A stretch of DNA of 64,000 nucleotides. It comes from Strongylocentrotus droebachiensis. Taxonomy: Eukaryota > Echinodermata > Echinoidea > Camarodonta > Strongylocentrotidae. Where the stretch lies: NCBI GenBank assembly GCA_035222895.1, contig JAVYIG010000170.1, forward strand, positions 661,501-725,500, given 5' to 3'. The position numbers and the translations under genes were made by a program. Below the pieces are notes generated by a model. The model made no database searches. It saw only the letters and a program-made list of their open reading frames with translations, and was not told the DNA's origin. Of this stretch, positions 1-13,000 are shown in pieces (position 1 is the first letter of the stretch; the number at the start of each line of letters is the position of its first letter).

Positions 1-872
1 CTACATATTTGCCTGAAAAGATGGGTTTTGAGGCCTGCTTTAAAGCTTTCTAGCTTGTCGGTGTTGCAAAAAACAGGAGGAAGGGACATTCTTCAAATGT
101 TGCATAGTATCTCCAAGCTTTCATCCCCCTAAGGAATTATATAATGACCCTGATCACTTACCACTTTCCTGATTTGACTGCATAACTCTTCTCTGCTCTG
201 AATGTCCTGGTGTGTGTCTTCTTATCTGAGATCTCCCTTGCCAAACCTAAATGAATATTTAATGAATAAATTAATAAATGAATAATGACCAAAGTAATGT
301 GATGCTATGATTATGGTCCCAAATGTTATGACAGCAAGTAATCATGTAAACATAAGTGAATTATTATTATCTTGTTATATTGCTGCGGCAAAATAAGAAA
401 TAGACCTAGTTTCGAAAATGATATAATTGTAGATACATGTACTTGTCATCACAGCAAGATTTCGTTAATACAATGGTTTCTACGATCATTTGCTACAGAA
501 GAACACAAATGCACTCTATTAAATCATCAGATGTTTTATTAATACTAAAATAACATGAAGTATCATCAACACAAATTTTACAATTCACGAAAGAAGTTCA
601 ATACCACAATTTTCAGAAATGTTGAGACTTTAAATCAGTTATCAAAATCCAGCATTCAACAATGCTAGATACCAAGGTTTCGTTTCATTGTCAATGTACT
701 ACACAGGTTGTGATCACCAAGTACTGTTCAAATTTACAATCCACTAATAACGAACCAGTTCCCCAATCAATCTACTAGTTTCCTATTTGCCCCTAGTCAC
801 TTTTCGTTGTTCTCAATTTGCAGTTGCCAATTTGATAGGTGGCCAATATGATAATGTTGCCAATTTGCTCAC
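1..872 (-). other. RyR intron (partial), nothing recognised
   Basis: AT-rich intron sequence after the donor of the last exon. No exon of the expected SPRY2 region, no tRNA-like sequence and no clear repeat was seen. The next RyR exon must lie below position 1. Confidence 0.7.
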
Positions 873-1041
873 CTCTAAAGGTTGGATCTAATTGTCCCTC
901 GTTGGCGGGTGGTTCCAGAGCATAGCCGAAGCCTAGGATGGTCCTGATAGTCTCGCTGGCAGTGTCCCGGTTGAGCTTCTTAGCTTGGTCATTGAGCTGG
1001 TTGTAAGGGACTAGCTGGGGGTTACGCTTGTAAGACGTCTC
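873..1041 (-). CDS. RYR: RyR exon: RyR repeat 2, [10 protein letters not shown] (last exon in window)
   Basis: 169 nt, enters in phase 0 and leaves in phase 1. It reads [18 protein letters not shown], then [20 protein letters not shown] and PANEGQ, followed by LDPTFRG. It ends RyR repeat 2 and is closest to the insect form (RDTASETVRTLLVYGY). Acceptor ctctcaccag, donor gtgagc. The next exon, expected to begin SPRY2, was not found in 1-872. Confidence 0.96.
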
Positions 1042-4000
1042 CTGGTGAGAGGGATGAGAGGATATGGTATTGATCAAAAAGGGAATTCATCCACATGAAT
1101 TTATGATAATTTATTATGATTGGAATCAATCAAGAATCTTGATGAAAGAAATAGCCCTGTTTTTACAAATATTAGGATATTGCTAATATGCATTGGCAAG
1201 TGGTTTTCTCTCGTTACCTGCAAGACAATACTGTAATTCAAAAATATTGCATATTATCACATTGATATTATGCATCACAATGTTATGGGATCTAAATCCG
1301 GCAGCATGTACTGTTGTAAATTACTGCATTGGTTTTACCCAGAATACAACGCATTACTTTAGGATAAACAATGTAGCCTCAATAATACAAAATCCTTAAA
1401 AAACAAAGATAAAGAAAAAACATCAACTGAAGGTAATATCATGGTTTACCTCCGAGAGGCCATAGGTCCAACCCTGAGCTATCCTGTCCTTGGCCCAGAC
1501 ATTGTGAGCATTCTCGGCCAGCAGCTCCACCAGTTTCTCCATCTTAACATTGAGATGGATGGTGGAGAGGTTGTATGGGGCTGGCTTGTACCCATTGGAC
1601 ATCAGGTAGCTGCAGAAAAAAAGACATTATGCAGCATAAGAACATGTACACTTGTCCATTATGGTATATGTTTCTCACACTTAGGGTTGAGATGTATGGT
1701 GGACAGGTTGTATATGGTTGGCTTGTACCCATTTGACATTGGGTAACTGTGAGGGAGAGAACATCATGAAATATAAAAGCAAATACATGTATGTATGCAT
1801 ATGTACAGGTATATCATAATTTCTCCCCATTGTGATATAAGTTTCTTCATCTTCCAGTTATGATTGATGTCTGAAAACTTGTAAGAGGCTGACTTGTACC
1901 CATTGGACATTGGGTAACTGTAAGGGAGAAAACATCATATTATATAAGAGCATAATGCACTTGTATGTGGGTTGTTGAACATTTTGTCAACTATGATATC
2001 ATTTTCCCCATGCAATGGACAAGACAAAGAAAAACGATAAGAGCATGATAGTTTGTTATACCTTTACCCTCGTTTTGGTACAGGATATTTAAATGTGCGC
2101 AATCAACCACTTTAATTTATTTCCCTGATAAAACTATGAGTGAGCCTGAACCTCAGGCCATAAGGTTAGTCAATATAGCACTGGCAATATATTCAATCTC
2201 AATACCAAATAGGAAAAATGGCAAGAGCCTCCAAATGAAGTACAATTTAACTAATCGCTAAAAGAAAAACAGCAAAAAAGTAGTACAGTAAACATTTTTA
2301 CCTGTTTTCAGCAAGGTCTAAAACGCCTATGGTCATTATACTTTAGAATGCTTTGAAGGAAAACAATCATTAGAAAGAAAAATACAGGGAATAGTTGGGC
2401 TTACTTCATTGGAAGTCTGAGTCTCTTGAGTGTAGACTTTGACGTCTCCTCATCGATGCTGATGTGATAACCCAATGCCATCAGTGTCCTGTGAAACCAT
2501 AAGAAATGTTATCATTAACTGGTGAAAACGTTAACACATGAATATTCCAACACAAAATTGAAGCATCTTTTAAAGTCATACACATCATCTGCAACGTTAA
2601 AAAATGTAGACAATATAAATAAAGTCTGTGTACATGTACATATCTTGAAATGAAAATGACACTGAATGTTGTATGTATAAGGCGTATCACTAGCATGAAG
2701 AAGAGCCCTTAAAGAAAAGTTAAGAGGGAGAAAGGTGAAGTATGGGTAAACCCAAGGTATCAAACAACAACAATAATAAGAAGAATAATATTGGTAATAA
2801 TAACAACGACAACAACAGAAATATCAATAATAACAATAATAATAATAATATGTCTTCTTTACCCATGGAAGCCTCATCAGTATTTATACTGTTCTCCCTG
2901 AGGGCCCTGCAATATCACTGTTCTCACCCTCAGCTGGCTTTATGAAACAATTCTTTCACGTTTTCGGCAACTGATGGCCGCCTCTGACTACTCCACTAAA
3001 TAGGTATATCTTTCTTTTTTCAAACAGGCGTACTTAATGAGAACCGAATGAAACAAATAAGACTGATATCAAGAAGGCAAAGGATGAATACCTCAGGGTC
3101 TCGTAGGCCATGGTGATGTCAAAGTTCTTCTCTTGTTCTGAAAGGCTGGAGAAGAACATCAGGCTGTCATGGACCTTCTTAGAATCATCTCGCACCTGGA
3201 ACAAATAATCAGATGAAATCATTTGCAACCAAAAAAATTTAAAGAAACATTATTTGTATCAACCTTAAATCAAACGAACTAAAAGTTAGGTCCATAATAA
3301 TATATATATTGGGCCTAATAGAAGATAATTGGTAATGCATTATAAATTAAATGCAATCATCTTAAATGGGGTAGAAAGATACGTTTACATCTGCAATCTA
3401 TATGTAGCTATCTCTCCAGTTAACAAAAGTGATTACAACTCTCCAAAGTACCCCTGCGTAGGCAAGTTATCTATAAAATTGAGTTTAGAAAAGACAAGAT
3501 GCTTGAAAGCTCACCGGTCCCCACGTCCATCCAGCCTCTATCTTGTTCATGCACCAGAGTTCATGGATGTTCTCAGCTAGCTTGTCCCTCAACATCTCAA
3601 TGTAACCAGGAAGATTCACCTGAAAGAAAGTCAAATTAAGAAGATATACATGCCTTTTATACCATACAGTGTATGAAAAATTAAACAACCAAATCCCTTG
3701 GACAGGGCTTAAACCATACATTGTAGGTCCGCTGGGTTTTTCTTATCTTCGCCAGAAATTAAATTGGAGAAATGCCAAATCAACTGTACATCTTGGTGAA
3801 GTCAGTCCAATCTCAAGACTGTGCCTGCTTTCAGACCGATACAGACTTTATCTCCAACTCGAAGGCCTCAATCATGATACATTTGTATAACTTTGTTTGC
3901 CATTGTAGAATCTTTACATCTAATGAAAATGTCACCCCAAATCAGATTGGATCACAGCTGAAAGGTATAGATTGGCTGAGCTTTGAGACTTACATTGACG

Positions 4001-7000
4001 GTGTCGACAGGAGCTGGGATGAATGCTGAATGATCCTGGGAGGCAGTGGGTCCTTGGATGATGCCTTCTGTCACGTCCCCCAAGGCAAAGCAGGGTTCTA
4101 TCTTCAGTCTCTCCTTGGGAAGAACACTCTCGCACACCGCAGCGAAACCCTTGGGAGGCGAGTACTTGAATCGACCGTGCTTGCCTCCGAGGATGAATCG
4201 AGCACTGGATGGATAAGCAAGAAAAAATGCAATCATAGTACTGGCCAGTTGTGAAATACAGCTTGACTTTCCAGTCTAAGGGATAGATACTAAATGAATT
4301 AAATTAAATGGGGGAAATTGTTGCTCTTGAAATACTATTCAGTTAGGGGAAGTGCTTCAGGGAAGGACCTAAATACAGAGATCATAGCCAAGACATTGAG
4401 GACAAATTGAAAATGCCTTCAAGAGATGCATTAAAACGAAGTCCTACTCATGGGACTTAAAGACGCTTACTGGTGGGCTCTCATTGATAATTCAACACCA
4501 TTCGGGGGGTTACCCAATGACAGGTGTTGCCTTCAGTTTAATAACCAACAAGTCTTATGCAATGCTTTGCATTTTTCACCCATTCCGCCATATGGTAAAA
4601 TCATTATCTTACTATTCCCTAACCAAAGACTCTCTTATAGACTAGGGTTTTTTTCTTGACAGGTTTGCTGGTTACAGGCTTGTACACCTATGGTATTCAT
4701 ACCAAGTCTGGCATCAGCAAACTATGACCTTCTACACATGGAAACTGACAACCCTCTTCCTTTAAAGCGTATCTTTAATTGCTACTTACCAAATAATACT
4801 TTTTTGGTTTTGTAACATTTAAATTATCAACTAACTCTTGGATTGAAACTAACAGCAATGTAAATCAACATATCTACATGTAGGTTGATATCCTCAAAAG
4901 AAGCTTTGATGTGTTGCTCCTCAGATAGGAGTTAGACCTTGATCCCAAGGCTGATCACTACTTAACATATTTGCTATCTATATACATGTACATTTTCGGT
5001 TTAACTTAATAAAATTTGGAGTGGACTTTAAAAGATTATTATTATTATTATTATTATTAAACATTTAGATACTCACCAAACCCTAGCAGAGAAGCTAAGA
5101 ACAGGGAAGAACATGCCCTCCAGATTGATGCCTTCGAAGGAAGCCTTGATGGGGCTCCCGTTGACATGGTAGAGGATGCGAGGCACACTGAGGTCAAAGC
5201 ACACACCAACGATGTCACCCTTAGACAGGAGACGATTCCCGCTCCATGGAGCAGCCTTACTGACACCACCTGTAAGGCATTGTGGATGATTTATATTCAT
5301 AATTTCTTTGTTACAAATTTTTTAATTTATTGATTTTCTATGTATAATTTGTTTTCAAGACATATTATAAAACAGCTACCGGTACTCTTCTAGGTAGTTC
5401 TTCTTTTCTCGTGCCATTACTATATATTTGTCTTGTTTCATTGTATATCTTTTGTAATATACTTATTCATTGTTATATGTTTTGCATGAGAAATAAAATC
5501 ATTTGAATATACAATGATTTCATTTAAATTTACTGTTTGAAAAGAAAAACTTCTATAAAGAGACCGTACACTAGGCTAAAGAGAACACAAAGTCCCTTCT
5601 GAATGACAACAATAAAATTTACACTAAAATTGAATGAAAACATATAGGTATCATGATCAGAAGGATGACATCATTATACCTGGGTCACATAACACAAGTA
5701 TAAGTTAGCAATTGATTGCTGCATGTACATGTAGTTTGCAATTGACCATGATGTAAAATCAATTGCTAAGCTTAATTGTTACAGGGCCTGGCCAGTACAG
5801 AAGAGAAAGCCTCAATCAGTGTGCATCTTTCTAAGACAAAAACGCCAGATTTTTATAATTTGTAAGGAGTGAATCCCTGAAAAGAGCAGGATCTGACTGC
5901 ACTTCTTCTTAACTGCAGCATTTGCAGGTACAACCCATTTGGCTTAGTAAAATGAAGTGGACCATAGAGATGCACCTGGAACACAAAAGGCATAATTTTT
6001 GGTGATGTCAGTCAATCTTAAAGTGTATTATGAATTGTCTGACACTTTAGCATAATTCATCCTCATATCCATGGCCTCTTTGTAATAAATCTATAGAATT
6101 CTAAAATTATGCCTTTTACGTTCCAGCTACGTCTTCACACACCATCACATTTCTCTCAGCTACCCAACCAACCAACCCTCACCTGTCCACAGGTTCAAGC
6201 CGTCGAAGCCGAAGGAGTAGAGGTCGTCACCGACCCCCGAGTTTCCCCATCCTTCCCCGCCCCTCAGGTAGGTGCGGAACCCCTGCGTCGTGGCCCACCC
6301 TACTCTGAAGTGGACGGGTCGTGATGTGCCCGCCTCCTGCTTGTCGATGGCTACCTCAAAGTACCACTTCTTGTAGACGGTGCTGTTCTTGTCAACGCTG
6401 ATGCTCACGTTGGGTCGCATGCTACAGGTTTGTGCAAATGAGATCAAAATATAAATTTTTGTATTATTGACAAGAATAATCAACAAAAAATCAACAAAAA
6501 CACATGAGTATGAAGATGCACAATGGAATATAAGATTCAGATACAAGGTGGTGGTTGGTGGTGGTTGTTTTTTTACCTGACTGCTAAGAAAGCATAAATG
6601 CTTGCAAGGGATGGCACATTCATGATTAAATTTACAAAGAATCTGTTCCAAAATATTCAGAGTGGTATTATGCAATGATATGGAAAGATTGCAATCCTTC
6701 ATTGCAATTCTAAGCAATTTTATGCTATCGTTGGATTGCTGCCATTTACATATCTTCCTACTACATGTACATGTATATGAACATGTAGGCTTCAACACCT
6801 AGATGAAGAGTGACAACTGTGAATAAGCTCTGTTGGAAGGAATAAGCACCAAGCCAAAATTAAAGTCCTAAAACTTGAAAGTTCAAAGCAAAAAAATAGT
6901 TGACCTTGGCGAATTGAGAAGATCTTCAAAGTCTTACATTCATCTTACTAAACTTTTTTTAAAATCAAACAAGGATTTATTAGAATAGAATAGAATAGAA

Positions 7001-10000
7001 TAGAATAGAATTTATTGACTCATTCGACCCCCTTCTGGGGTATGAGAGTACAACACATGTACATGTCATGATAATGATACATAATAAAGAATACAAACAT
7101 AGCTTAAAATTACAAAGAATACAGAATACAAAAAAAAAACAATATAAAAGTATAACGATAAATAGGAATGATCTAAACCTAGCCTATGCTAAACATAAAT
7201 ACAATATTATACAATATGTTTCTTCAAAAATACATTATTGTCTTAACTAAATAAGAAATTATAAGTTTCATTTTTGTACATGTAAGTGAGTTGTGATTGG
7301 ATTGTTAAGATTTATGCAGATTAACTAAATACGGCATAATCGTCCATTGGACAAACAAAAACATAATGGAATATAATGTAATAAGACAAACAAAAACAAA
7401 AAGTATACTAACAACAAAAAAAGAACAAAAGAACAAACAAACCATCAAAACTATACTTGACCTAAAGAAAGACTCTCCACTCAAGGGATGGATTGCCCTT
7501 GTCGGCTATAAGCTGTTTTTCAAAGGGGTCCAAAGGGATCCCCAAAGGGGATCATGCAAGAAATCTTAAGCTTTGACACAACTTACCAAACTACTTCATC
7601 GACTACCGCGGTTTGAAGGAGAAGGTCTCTGGAGGGCAGCAGATTGTCACATATAAGATTTTGGTTGGATCGTACTGCTACACCATTGCCAACACATAAT
7701 GAGCATAGAACATCTAGCACCTAGAACGGTGGGATGATTATAAACATGTATGAAAGCTTTTTATTATGGATTATATGAAAGTTGTATTAAAGTTATATAA
7801 AATTTATATGAAAATATTCACATTTTTTAAGCTTTCCTGGTTTAAAGAATCACATGAAATTCACAAGAGAGCTGCTTTAAGAGATGTAATAGGCCTAGCC
7901 ATTAATAATGTGGATCATACATCATTCTACTACAGAACATGATGAATATGTCTCTGTTGGACCTTACAATATGTGTATGAAGGTTCTTGATGATGAAACC
8001 CAGTATCTGCAATGATATTACATACTGTAAACATCGTGAAGTGAACCTTTAGGAAAATAAAACAATAATAAAGATAAAATACGTCGTTCTTGTATAACGC
8101 ATGTGCTTCCAAAAGAATTTAGTTATTGTAAACAATAAATAAGGGCTTCATTTTGTAATCAAAGGACACCATCAAAATGGCTGAGCTTTTACAAGCCTGA
8201 TCAAAACTAGCTAAAATTGCATTAAGCTGAAAATGAAACTAATGGAATATAATTTGATATTCTACCTTGGGGTCTCTGCCATGCTTCTCCAGCTGTGATA
8301 TCATAGATTTGATGTGGTTCTCCTTGATGATGTTCAGGGCTTCAGGACTACCTAGCAGCACACAATGTAGCACCTCCAAGACACCTAGAAACAACCAAAG
8401 TCAATGAATTTATTAAATTCAGTTTCCTTTAGTAATATTGAGAATCCTTGAATTCGACACTACACCTCCCAAACACCTAAATAAAAAAAATGACCAACAT
8501 ACAAATATCATCTTTCACATGCACTATTAACAGCAAGCATTCAATGTTGGATTGCTTTCATCCTTTTCATCTCATTAATTCACGCACAATGTGCACCTAT
8601 TCCACGCCCTGGGAGTATTCCTACCATATGGTCACTCTGAGGGCATTCCACAATTACTGTGTCAGGGATCGAACCCACAACCTTTGCATTTCAAGTCAAG
8701 TGCTTAAACCACTCGACTATGACAGAACTGTATTGAAATGATTATTTGATACTGACCTTTAGAAGCTTGTTGACTCTCCAGTCTGTTGATGAGCCAATCA
8801 AGCCTGACAGACTGGGCAAATAAGGCACAGTTGTTGTGGTTATGTCTGATCATGGCAGCTGTGATTAATGCAATATAGAAATGAAGCAAAATTACAATTA
8901 ATACAAAAACATTTTTTTGTTTCCTGACTCCTCTTCAGTATGACAGTCCACCCAACAATGAGTTATCTGACCATTATCAGGCCTGATGTTAACTGAGAGT
9001 ATGGAAAGTAACTAGACAATGTGCTTTTGTATATTCTGTCTACAATGCCAAGAGCAAAAGGAGCTTGAAAGGAGCTTGTTAAGACAACATCTTGCCAAGT
9101 CATACAGAAATAATCACATTTTATTCAAATTGTAATAAGCCAGTTCACGGTTGCAGTCTGAGCATGAGCAGATAAAGGTCATTGCAGAACAAATTGTGAA
9201 ATAAACGGAGACGAAATACTGGATACGTGCTCATGAAAGTTATGTAATCATTATTCATTATGCACTCCATGATACACAGGTGGAAGTATTCTTTGAAAAG
9301 GGGAAACAAAGGCTATTTATGTAGCATCTCCATCGCTATAGCAGTGATTATTTCAAAATGTACAAAGTGGGACCTCTTCATGTTTTGAAGATCTGTGGAT
9401 ATTCAGGGTCATTGCAGTAATGTGCTAACCGTGAACTGGTCTATTGTCCTTCAATGAAGACTTGCAAATAATAATATTCTGCATATATATATATATTTAA
9501 CATGTCTCTATACATTTCAAGTGTATATAACCAATCATTGAAATTACGCTTGACTGCGGATCCCCCACTCCATGGAATGCGCTAGTATACAATTAGATTT
9601 ACAAAGATTTTTTTTTTTTTTTTTTAATCTCCCACCCCCCCCCCCCTCCCCCCTCCATTTATAAATTGTACCATTGAGGGGAAAGGGTAGCTTACCAAGG
9701 AGTTTGTAGAGGTAGGTGACAATGTCTTGCCAGAGGTCTCCCGCATCCTCCCCTACTATTGCAGCAAAGTCCCTTCCACTCTTGAAGATGCTCAGCTTGT
9801 CAATGGTTTCCAGCACCAGTTTGACCATACCCTGAAGAGGAAAGAAAAGGCAAGCATTTAGTCAGTATATGAAAAACATATATGTATAATGTAGATGTCT
9901 CATTTAAAGAAAATTAAGTTTGATGATATGAATTATTCTTAGAAGAGAAATTTCTGTTAGGTCTTGAATATATCTGAAATATGGCCAGATAAATTACATA

Positions 10001-13000
10001 TAGATAACTACAGAAAGTAATCCTGCAAAAAAAGTCATCATACTATATACTTCAATACAGATTTTATTAGCACAAATGAACAAGAGTGCAATCAGAGTTG
10101 ACAATTCTATGATAGATTCCAAGTAGCACAAAAGCAGAAAGTTTTACAAGTAATATTCAATACATAAGTTTGGAGTACTCCTTTGTAATAGAGCAAAACA
10201 TTTAAGTATGTGGCTTTTAGTACAAAAATGTAAAACTCCCCATCCTCCGCTATTACACATATTTGTCATTGAATCTCTATTTGTCCACCTCTCCCTCCCT
10301 CCCTCTCACATACACACACAAACACACTTGCTCTCTCTCTCTCTCTCTCGCTTTCTCTGCTCGGTCATGGATGCTTCCTGTGTGTTTACTTGGTAAAGCT
10401 TTGCTTTCATAATGATACATACATCAGAAAAGAAACACAATGTTAACAAAAAACAGACACAAAAAGACACATCTTTTGGCATTACTATCGCCAATGAAAA
10501 GTGTATACAATACACTTGAAAGTGATTTCAGACGTGCATTCATCTCTAATATTGAGTAATTTCTCAAAATATCAAGTTTTTCTTTTTTCATAAAAGCTCA
10601 TCGGTATCACTCACCTCTTCATGGAACAGATCCTGTCGATTCCTCAAGGCTTTTAGCTTCTTTTGTTTCTCCTCGTGATCTGCAGAAGGGAATTCAAGAA
10701 TGGCTTTTCTTGGAATCCATGCATCTTATTTCAAACTTGTGACATCAAATGTAAATGTACATGGCAAATGAATCAGGTATTAGACAGCAGTTGGCAGATA
10801 TATGCCCATTTTCTCAGAAAAATATCACTGCACAAAACCTGTGTATCTATTTTTTATTTTGCAACAATACCAGAATGCAGTTCTAGTATTTCCAGAAGGA
10901 TATTTGTTAACATTTTCAAAATATCAGCTTATTCCCCAAAAAATCAATTAATCAAAATGATAACTTTTCCTTATGAATTGACTTTTTGTTGTTGCAATAT
11001 GTACTTGATTCCATCACAAACTTTCATTTACAATACATCATATTTAGTTGGAAGAATGCAATAGTGAAGAAATATACTAGTGTTGCGAATAGCAAAAGCT
11101 TATTATTTCACACGTTTGAAAAATAGTCTCACTAAATATTTGGAGAGTTTTGCCAATTAAGAAATAGAGGAAATGCCTATCTGAAGAGGAAAAGCTGATC
11201 GTATTGAATCTTTGGAAGAAAAATAAAATCTTCCTGATATGTTTGACTGCATTGCCAATTTGATAACAAAACATGCTACAGAGCTATGACCCATCTCCTA
11301 CCTTCGTCCTCTTCCGGCTCACCGAAGTACTCGATGAGGTCTTCGAGGATGTCGACCACGGAGCTGAGGTCGAAGCTGTTCCAGGCCAGCTGGTCATCTT
11401 CCTTCTCACCCCTCAGGGAGTCAAGAGCACTGCAAGGAACCAGATAGTGGACATTGGATTGACTAAACTCTTTGGAAGCTCATAGAGACATTATATAATG
11501 TGATATGCACTATACAAGTACCAAATATTATTATTATTATTATTAAACAAAGTACATTTTGCACTCTAATGTATAGAGTTAAAGGGAGGAAAAGCTTTTA
11601 CAATATGTTTAGGCATATGTTCAAGTATGTTTAACAGTAAGATCTTCTTTTTTGTTTTAACCACATCACAAAAATACATCAAAATTAGTATATTCTGTCT
11701 GACCAAGCATGCAAAGAATGTCTTACATTCCAATGTCTACGAGTTCAATCAGAAAATACATGTACTTGTATTTTCAATGGGTCCCATCTGAAGAGATTAA
11801 AAAACAAGGCACAGAAAATAGGATGGACAATATGTGGACAGAACAAATAATATGCAATAGAAATTTACATGTACAAAGAAAGAGAAAGATGAGAGATATA
11901 TGCTAAGACTCTTTAATAACACAAAGTGAAGTGATCATTGTGTTACATCTCATGAAAAGAGAAGAAGATACATGCAGATTATGGACACTTACTCAAAGAA
12001 CTGATTGAAAAGCAATGTGCTCTTCCTGATGATCCCCGCTGACCTTGACTCCTCCGCCCTCGCTCTCACCACCGAGAACCCATCGTCCATGTGACCCTCC
12101 GGCAACATCACTACCTGTTGTCATGGTAACAAAGGAATATTACTCGTTCCGACTGATTTCTACAGGCAAACTGTTTTTTTTTTTGGGGGGGGGGGGGGTG
12201 TCGTAATGGGTAGCAATACAAGGGTGATGGACATATCGTTTCCAAAGAGCCGGAAGGGGTGTTGGATTGCATCCTTTGAGACAGAGATAATACTAGTCTT
12301 CTGGCTCCAAGTAGTCAATAAATTCTGAACAAATTACACTGCACTGCAAAGAAACTAAAACACATTGCATATAAAACTAAAAACAGACAGATTTCCTATG
12401 GAGTACTCTCATGATCAAATGTATCAATGATTTGAAGTGGTTTATAATTCAAGCTTTTTAAAACATGTTTTAACTCTAAAATGGAGGTAATATTGTGAAC
12501 ATTAACACTCTGATTGTGCTAGAGTGACACAAGTAAGAATAACTGCACTTCAGAATATGAATAGTAATCTTATTCTTCAATTGTATTTAACTTTACTAGT
12601 GGAAACACCCTATGAGAAGGGTGCCTTATACCTAGAATTATATATCATGTATAATACTACAGTCAAACCTGATTTAGTGACCACCTGTATAGAAAGACCG
12701 CCTGTCTACAAAGACAACATTTTTTGTTTCCCTTGAAAATGTTTTCTCATTGAAACAAGTAGTAAAGGAACCTGTTCATAAAGACCACCAGCCTATAAAG
12801 GCCACTTTTCTTGTCTTCCTTGGGTGGTCTTTATAGACAGGTTTCACTGTATAACATTAATTGGTGTCCTAATCGTTATGACATGAATGTGTTGATTTAT
12901 AAATATTTAAACAAAAAAGTATGGGGTGACTGACATACCTTTCTTTCAGCTGCTCTGCCTCCAAGACCACTCTCCACAACCTGTCATACAAAAACAACTT

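Noticed and set aside
6160..6798. A single 212-codon minus-strand frame
   Set aside because: Only 6183-6421 is RyR-like. The part above 6421 is intron read-through, and an acceptor acctgtag marks the true exon start.
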